From NCBI GenBank assembly GCA_030532405.1, contig JAUNLF010000005.1:62001-126000 (forward strand): a DNA stretch of 64,000 bases, read 5' to 3'. The notes below the pieces were generated by a model. The model did not search any database. It worked only from the letters and a program-made list of their open reading frames with translations, and was not told where the DNA came from. Numbering within the stretch: position 1 is the stretch's first letter; every line of letters begins with the position of its first letter. This DNA comes from Actinomycetaceae bacterium (GTDB lineage Bacteria; Actinomycetota; Actinomycetes; Actinomycetales; Actinomycetaceae). The translations under genes and the position numbers were made by a program. This document shows, in pieces, positions 58,925 to 64,000 of this stretch.

Positions 58925-61312
58925 TTACTCAGGGCGCATTGCAAGCGTCTTGTAGCGGTTTTTCAGGAAGTTCAGCACGTTTATCGCGCAGCGTTCCGCC
59001 TCCTCGCGGCGGATCGTGCCCGCCTGCAAGCACTCAAAAACGGAATCCTCACGCGTCGTACCCTGATGCACGTCACCTCCAGGCATCAACACGTCCACAC
59101 CACTACGCACGCGGTACGCTGAATCGTACACGCCCTCAAAATTCGGATCAGGAGCCATGCGCATCCACCAATCCGTCATAATCGCGCCCGCGTACCCCCA
59201 CTCGCCGCGCAGAATCGTCTCCACCAGCTCATAGTTGTAATGCCCCCAAACGCCATTAATCTTGTTGTACGACGTCATAATGAAATGCGGCGACGCCTCC
59301 CTGACAACAATCTCAAAACCACGCAAATACACTTCCCGCAGCGCGCGTTCAGACACGATCGAATCATTGTAAATGCGGTTCGTCTCCTGATTATTCGCCG
59401 CATAATGCTTCGGACACGCACTGCGCCCACCGCGCTGCACGCCCTCCACGACCGCCGCCGCAAACACGCCCGAAATTAGCGGATCCTCCGAGAAATACTC
59501 AAAGTTTCGACCACACAACGGGTCACGGTGAATATTCATGCCGGGGCTCAGCAGAATGTCAGAGCCGAGGCTCGCCATCTCCTCCGCGTGCAGCAGCGCC
59601 ATCTCGTTCACCGTGTCCACATCCCACGAGGAGGCGAGAGCCGTGCCGCACGGCAGGAGCGTCGCGGTCGCGTTAAGACGCAGGCCGGACGGGCCGTCCG
59701 TCGTGATCGCCGGAGGAACCCCGAGGCTCCGCAGGCTTTCCGTCACGCCGCCCAAGGCACCCGCATTACCGGGTGCGCCGAGCGGGGAGTTCATCGTGAC
59801 GTCCCCGTACGTGAGGTCTGCAAGATCGCGCAGCGACAGCGACGCCGCGAAATCCTCCACCGAAATCTCGCCGGCCACAACCTGGCGGAAAGTTGCGCCT
59901 TCGCGCGCGGTTCCGCGCTTTTCGGGCATGCGATCCATGATTCTGGAGGCGAGATCAACCTCGCTTAGAGGAACCGGCTCGAGGGTGAGCTCGCCGCCGC
60001 GGCGAGTCATACGCTCAAACGGTGTGACCGGCGCGCTCGCCTGCTCGAGGCGCTCCAAGATCAGTTGCTCCTCGGTGAGGGTGCCCGCGGGCTGCGCGTC
60101 TCGAACGTTTGCGCCGAGGAAGAACGCGTGCTCGCCCTCCTCAATCACCCAAGTGAAGCTCGTGTCACGGCCGGGCTGGTCGTCGTAAACCGCGAGATTC
60201 CGCAGCGGAACGCGGATCGTGAACGCCTCACTCTCGCCCGGCTGCAGGGTGGCGGAGCGCGAGAAGCCGACGAGTTCACGCTCGGGCGCACCATTCAATG
60301 CGCCCGGTTTGCGCACGTAAAGCTGCGCGACACCCGAGGAGGGGCGCTCACCCGTATTCGTGATTACCCCCTCCACGACGACGGCGTCCGGTTCACGCGT
60401 GAGCTTCACTGCCTCGAACGCGTGCGTGGAGTAGCCGACGCCGAAGCCGAACGGGTACTGCACTTTTTGCGGGGCGAAGGTCTCGAAGTATCGGTATCCA
60501 ACGTAAATGTCTTCGGCGTAAACGTTGGCGTCGAGGTCGCCGAAGTTGTCGGAGCTGGGGTAGTCCTCGTACCTGTACGCGATCGTGTCGGTGAGGCGTC
60601 CGCCCGGCTCGAGTTCGCCGACGAGCACGCGCGCGATGCTTCGCCCGCCTTCTTGCCCGCCCGCCCACGCCAGCAGCAGCGCGTCGACGCCGATTTCTTC
60701 AGCCCACGACAGATCCATGACGTTGCCGGTGACGACGATTGCGACCGTGCGCGCGAACGTTTGATTGACGCGGGTGAGGAGTGTTTTCTCATCGTCGGTG
60801 AGGTAGTAGGAGCCCGGTTCGAGTAGGGAGTCGCGGTCTTCGCCGGCAGCTCGGCCGACTACAACGATTGCGGTTTCGGCGCGCTGTGAGGCGACGTCGA
60901 TGAGGGAGGGTTCGATCGGCATTTCGGGGAACGACAGTGGCCATTTGCCCCACTCTTCGCCTGGATCCACGGGGTTTTCGGCACACCACGCACGGTACGT
61001 GTTCGCGACTTCCTTGTCGACGGGCACGCCGAGTGCGGTGAGGGAGTCTAGGAGGTTGGTGGTGTAGGGCGGGTTGACGTCGCCGCCGGAGCCGTAGCCG
61101 ACGCTGATCCAGTCGAGTTGCACGCGCCCGAACACGGCGACGGGTTGCGCGGGGTTGAGGGGGAGTGCGCCCTCGTTTCTAAGGAGGGTCGCGCCTTTCG
61201 CGGCGAGCGCCTGCCCGAGCTCGGCGAGCCTAGGGTTGAGGTCGCTCGGGCTGTTTGCGAGGTTGGTGGCCGCGGATTTGGTTGAGGTTTGGGAGAGTAG
61301 TTCGCTTGTCAT
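58925..61312 (-). CDS. GH3 glycoside hydrolase, circularly permuted domain order
   Basis: 795-residue cytoplasmic retaining exo-glycosidase (beta-glucosidase-like). Domain order is inverted relative to typical GH3: the alpha/beta sandwich comes first (GATLLRNEGALPLN, VVVGRAAGEDRDSLLEPG), then a fibronectin-III-like part (GVITNTGERPSSGVAQLYVR), then the catalytic barrel (PSGLRLNATATLLPCGTALA, FEYFSEDPLISG, CPKHYAANNQETNR) with the nucleophile Asp in AIMTDWWMRM. The permuted form is known from rumen and intestinal bacteria. No signal peptide, so it acts on imported oligosaccharides. It lies 20 bases after the LacI gene, in an operon with the permeases. Confidence 0.92.
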   Translation of the reverse strand: MTSELLSQTSTKSAATNLANSPSDLNPRLAELGQALAAKGATLLRNEGALPLNPAQPVAVFGRVQLDWISVGYGSGGDVNPPYTTNLLDSLTALGVPVDKEVANTYRAWCAENPVDPGEEWGKWPLSFPEMPIEPSLIDVASQRAETAIVVVGRAAGEDRDSLLEPGSYYLTDDEKTLLTRVNQTFARTVAIVVTGNVMDLSWAEEIGVDALLLAWAGGQEGGRSIARVLVGELEPGGRLTDTIAYRYEDYPSSDNFGDLDANVYAEDIYVGYRYFETFAPQKVQYPFGFGVGYSTHAFEAVKLTREPDAVVVEGVITNTGERPSSGVAQLYVRKPGALNGAPERELVGFSRSATLQPGESEAFTIRVPLRNLAVYDDQPGRDTSFTWVIEEGEHAFFLGANVRDAQPAGTLTEEQLILERLEQASAPVTPFERMTRRGGELTLEPVPLSEVDLASRIMDRMPEKRGTAREGATFRQVVAGEISVEDFAASLSLRDLADLTYGDVTMNSPLGAPGNAGALGGVTESLRSLGVPPAITTDGPSGLRLNATATLLPCGTALASSWDVDTVNEMALLHAEEMASLGSDILLSPGMNIHRDPLCGRNFEYFSEDPLISGVFAAAVVEGVQRGGRSACPKHYAANNQETNRIYNDSIVSERALREVYLRGFEIVVREASPHFIMTSYNKINGVWGHYNYELVETILRGEWGYAGAIMTDWWMRMAPDPNFEGVYDSAYRVRSGVDVLMPGGDVHQGTTREDSVFECLQAGTIRREEAERCAINVLNFLKNRYKTLAMRPE

Positions 61313-61332
61313 GATCTGCCTTTCGAGAACCG

Positions 61333-62343
61333 CTAGAACGAGAATCTCGGAGTGCGTTCCACGAGGTTAATGGGAAGTACTACGGGCTCGCCGTTCCAAG
61401 TGCCTGTTAGGCGAGACTCGAGGAGTTTCGTTGCTTCGTACGCTAGTTGGTCGGTTGAGTTTGTGATTGAGCTGAGGGAGAGTTCCTCAGCGATTGGTGA
61501 GTTGTCGAAACTTACGATTGGGATAGGTCCAAGTGCGGCTCCCGCTTCTTTGAATGCGTCGAAAATGCCTTGTGCCATGAGGTCTGAGCTTGAGAAGATC
61601 CCGTCTACTTCGCCAACCTCCAGGCGGCTGACGAGCCTCTTTCCCGCTTCGTATCCGGAGGCGTAGGTGAATGCCCCAGGCTCTACTATGGAGTCGATAT
61701 TTTCGGACTCCAACTCGTTGAGGAAGCCCTGAAGTCGATCTTTACCAGCGATCATGTCGGCTGGTCCAGCAACCACAGCCGGACGTGCACACCCTTGATT
61801 TAACAAGTGGCGGGCAGCGAGTTGTCCCCCGGCGTAGTTATTTGAATCAACCCACGCGGAGGTGTCTTCTTCGATACGACCAATGAATACCGTAGGCACA
61901 GAGGCTTTCAGCAGTCGTTCGATCTCTCCGGTGTACCTGTGATGAGAAAGAACGATCGCACCATCGACTGCGCCGGAGCTGAGGAAAGACTCTGTGCGTT
62001 CGGACTGCTCCTTAGTCGAGAAGAACACGAGAACTGCTTGGCTCCCCACTTTCCCTAACTCAGACGATAGGGACTGGACAGACCTAGCGAAGAACGGGTC
62101 GGAGAAAACTCTGCTATCAGGTTCTGGAATTACCACGGCGGTGACGCCGGACCTATTGGTCACGAGGGCGCGAGCGGCTGAGTTTGGGCGATATCCAAGC
62201 TCAGCTACGGCACTCTTTACGGCTTTAACCTTCTTGGGAGACACTCTTTGGTCGCCGCGAATAACGCGAGAAGCGGTTGCTCTGGATACGCGCGCGCGTG
62301 CGGCTACATCTTCTAGCGTTACTCTTTTAGTTTTCACAGACAT
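61333..62343 (-). CDS. LacI-family transcriptional regulator
   Basis: 336-residue repressor: N-terminal helix-turn-helix (TLEDVAARARVSRATASRVI, with the hinge VAELGYRPNSAARAL) and a periplasmic-binding-protein-like sugar domain (VTAVVIPEPDSRVFSDPFFA, GVDGIFSSSDLMAQG-like GEVDGIFSSSDLMAQGIFDA, PIVSFDNSPIAEELSLSSI). It presumably senses the sugar imported by the adjacent permeases and controls this operon. Located nine bases after the second permease gene and 20 bases before GH3, all on the minus strand. Confidence 0.93.
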   Translation of the reverse strand: MSVKTKRVTLEDVAARARVSRATASRVIRGDQRVSPKKVKAVKSAVAELGYRPNSAARALVTNRSGVTAVVIPEPDSRVFSDPFFARSVQSLSSELGKVGSQAVLVFFSTKEQSERTESFLSSGAVDGAIVLSHHRYTGEIERLLKASVPTVFIGRIEEDTSAWVDSNNYAGGQLAARHLLNQGCARPAVVAGPADMIAGKDRLQGFLNELESENIDSIVEPGAFTYASGYEAGKRLVSRLEVGEVDGIFSSSDLMAQGIFDAFKEAGAALGPIPIVSFDNSPIAEELSLSSITNSTDQLAYEATKLLESRLTGTWNGEPVVLPINLVERTPRFSF

Positions 62344-62352
62344 CTTGGCTTC

Positions 62353-63282
62353 TTACCCCTTCACAGCACCCTGCATGATGCCGCTAACGAGCTGTCTGCC
62401 TGCAAAGAAGAACAGAAGCAGTAGTGGCACGGTGGCGATAACTACACCCGTCATGATGAGCGAGTAGTCCTTAAAATAGGATGCTTGTAGCAATTGTAGT
62501 GCCACCGGCAGTGTTGGTTTTGAAGCTCCAAGTACGATAAACGGCCAAAAGAAGTTGGTCCAAGATCCAACGAAGGTAAAGAGTCCTAGCATTGATGCTG
62601 CTGGCCTAGCTATGGGCATGGATATTGACCAGAACACGCGGAAGAGGGAGGCTCCGTCGACTCGAGCCGACTCGATTAGCTCGTAGGGGAGTGCATCACG
62701 AATGTACTGCGTCATCCAAAAAACACCGAATGCGGACACCATTGCTGGGATGATTACGGCCTTCAACTCACCTGTCCAGCCGAGTTTTGCCATAACCATG
62801 AATAGTGGAATGACGCCGAGCTGGGCAGGGATAGCCATGGTTGCAATGACGAACGTCAGCAAGCCTTCTCGCCCTCGGAAACGCAATTTTGAAAAGGCGA
62901 ATCCTGCAAGAGTTGAGAAGAACACGACGCTTAACGAAGTTATCACTGCAACAATAACGGAGTTTATGAGAGCACCCATTAGGTCAAGACCCGAGGCTCG
63001 AACCCTGCCTAAGTTGTCAAAGAACTCTCCCTGCGGAATCAAAGACGGGATCGGATTCTGAGCGATTTCAGCCGCGTTTGAAGATGCGAGGAGGAACGCA
63101 TAATACAGAGGAGCGGCAGAGATAATCAGCACCAGAATCAGGAACGTGTAGTTGAATACGCCTGGCTGACGTGAGGAACCGATGGCAGTATTTGAGCGCC
63201 TCCTGCGCTTCTTTGCAGCGGCCCTCGCAATACCCGGCCCTGCTGTCTGCTTAAGTGTCGCAACAGAAACTTCGCTACTCAT
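62353..63282 (-). CDS. Sugar ABC transporter permease (MalG-like)
   Basis: 309-residue inner-membrane subunit with a basic N-terminal lead (AAAKKRRRRSNTAIG) and six hydrophobic segments. The EAA loop reads YELIESARVDGASLFRVFWS and the chain ends FFFAGRQLVSGIMQGAVKG. It overlaps the upstream permease gene by eight bases. Together with that permease, a binding protein presumably encoded beyond the window, and a shared ATPase, it imports an oligosaccharide cleaved by the GH3 enzyme. Confidence 0.92.
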   Translation of the reverse strand: MSSEVSVATLKQTAGPGIARAAAKKRRRRSNTAIGSSRQPGVFNYTFLILVLIISAAPLYYAFLLASSNAAEIAQNPIPSLIPQGEFFDNLGRVRASGLDLMGALINSVIVAVITSLSVVFFSTLAGFAFSKLRFRGREGLLTFVIATMAIPAQLGVIPLFMVMAKLGWTGELKAVIIPAMVSAFGVFWMTQYIRDALPYELIESARVDGASLFRVFWSISMPIARPAASMLGLFTFVGSWTNFFWPFIVLGASKPTLPVALQLLQASYFKDYSLIMTGVVIATVPLLLLFFFAGRQLVSGIMQGAVKG

Positions 63283-64000
63283 CTGATGCTCCTTCCTGTG
63301 CGCCAGTGCTAATGGTTCCTTGTTTTCTACTACGTACGAGGGCGAATATGGGAGTCCGTGTTTTTGCCGTTGGCGTGGCGCTCGAGGCTATCTTGCGCGT
63401 GAGCGTGAAAGAAATGAGGGCAAAAATCAAGATAATTACGAACAGGATTAATGCAACTGCAGAGCCTTTACCTAGGCTCTTCTGATCGCCCCAAGCGAGG
63501 TTGTAAAGGTGCATGGTTAGGGTGAGCCACTGGTTGTCGCTGCCTCCCTTGCCAATCTGGTCGTACATTCTGGGCTCATCAAAGATTTGAAGACCGCCGA
63601 TCGTAGAGTTAATGATGACGAAGATAAGGGTTGCGCGTAGCTGCGGGATGGTCACAGAGAAGAACTGACGCATTCTCCCAGCACCATCTACAGTTGCCGC
63701 CTCGTAAAGGTCGTTTGGAACGGCCTGCATGGCTGCCAAGAGGATCAGCGAGTTGTAACCCGTCCATCGGAAATTAACCATTGAGGCAATCGCGATGTGT
63801 GACCAGAAAGCGCTGGAGTGCCAGCCAATCGGGGAGATCCCAACGTTGGTTAAGATCGCGTTGATCATGCCTGATTCATCAGCAAATAACTTTGAGAAAA
63901 TAATCGACACTGCAACGGGGGCGACCACATAGGGTAGTAGCACACCCATGCGCCAGAATGTTTTAGCGCGCAAATTCGCGTCGAGCATGTAGGCGATGAA
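63275..64000 (-). CDS. Sugar ABC transporter permease (MalF-like), cut by window end
   Basis: C-terminal 241 codons of a permease whose start lies beyond base 64000. In-frame codons continue upstream of the internal Met at 63988 (FIAYMLDANLRAKTFWRMGV), where family members have a membrane segment, so this is not the true start. The EAA-type loop is VPNDLYEAATVDGAGRMRQF, and the ending RKIASSATPTAKTRTPI is a basic cytoplasmic tail. Partner of the downstream MalG-like permease, with which it overlaps by eight bases. Confidence 0.9.
   Translation of the reverse strand, partial: FIAYMLDANLRAKTFWRMGVLLPYVVAPVAVSIIFSKLFADESGMINAILTNVGISPIGWHSSAFWSHIAIASMVNFRWTGYNSLILLAAMQAVPNDLYEAATVDGAGRMRQFFSVTIPQLRATLIFVIINSTIGGLQIFDEPRMYDQIGKGGSDNQWLTLTMHLYNLAWGDQKSLGKGSAVALILFVIILIFALISFTLTRKIASSATPTAKTRTPIFALVRSRKQGTISTGAQEGASDE

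Noticed and set aside
58711-59181. 156-codon plus-strand frame after the RloB-like gene
   Set aside because: It runs through the 19-bp terminator hairpin and into the antisense of the GH3 gene, with no ribosome-binding site or family features.

Overview
The window is a stretch of chromosome from a moderately GC-rich (by eye, upper 50s percent) high-GC Gram-positive bacterium. The evidence is an HspR/HAIR-controlled dnaK-grpE-dnaJ-hspR operon, a MurT/GatD pair, GTG and TTG starts, many apparently leaderless genes, and sugar ABC transporters without their own ATPase. The protein families resemble those of Actinomycetaceae (Actinomyces/Trueperella/Arcanobacterium-like); this placement is an inference and no species is claimed. 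No rRNA, tRNA, CRISPR array, prophage or intact insertion sequence was found.

Layout. 0-4 kb: thiamine ABC importer thiB-thiP-thiQ. 4-12.5 kb: a GalT-like DUF4921 protein, an ACT-domain protein, an hsp20 gene under both a HAIR and a CIRCE operator, an aldo/keto reductase, a heterodimeric ABC exporter, an unusual small protein and an S4 RNA-binding protein. 12.5-21 kb: AspT/YidE-type transporter, M18 aminopeptidase, GNAT, threonine synthase, an orphan Dam-type methyltransferase, divergent wrbA/marR with two matching palindromic operators, a LysE exporter and a small metallopeptidase. 21-34 kb: the heat-shock operon with two HAIR operators, murT-gatD, a PGYG-rich membrane protein, an S9 peptidase, and clpB with its own HAIR. 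34-42.7 kb: beta-lactamase-like protein, exonuclease III, SDR, a YkvI-like transporter flanked by a precisely spaced family of AC-N-TGTAAAA palindromes, a complete Fic protein, pyrE followed by the remains of a second Fic toxin-antitoxin module, a lipoprotein, a NagD-like phosphatase and a TrmH-family methyltransferase. 42.7-46 kb: class II fructose-bisphosphate aldolase, TSUP permease and an unrecognised protein.

46-56.5 kb is the most coherent accessory block. Two divergent arms around a DeoR regulator encode a GH112 galacto-N-biose/lacto-N-biose phosphorylase with an ABC importer (right arm) and a PTS-independent amino-sugar branch: SIS isomerase/deaminase, ROK kinase, tagatose-6-phosphate-type PfkB kinase and tagatose-bisphosphate-type aldolase (left arm). 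Together they could take up mucin- or glycan-derived galacto-N-biose, split it to Gal-1-P and GalNAc, and carry GalNAc to triose phosphates. The deacetylase step and the importer ATPase are not in the window.

56.6-58.7 kb holds a two-gene AAA-ATPase/RloB-like cassette that looks like an anti-phage module. 58.9-64 kb is a second sugar locus: circularly permuted GH3 glycosidase, LacI regulator and two ABC permeases, the last cut by the window end.

Window-wide signals: at least fourteen genes have a TANNNT-like -10 box ending 6-7 bases before the start codon (leaderless transcription), and the heptamer GAGGGCG is strongly over-represented on both strands, inside and outside genes.
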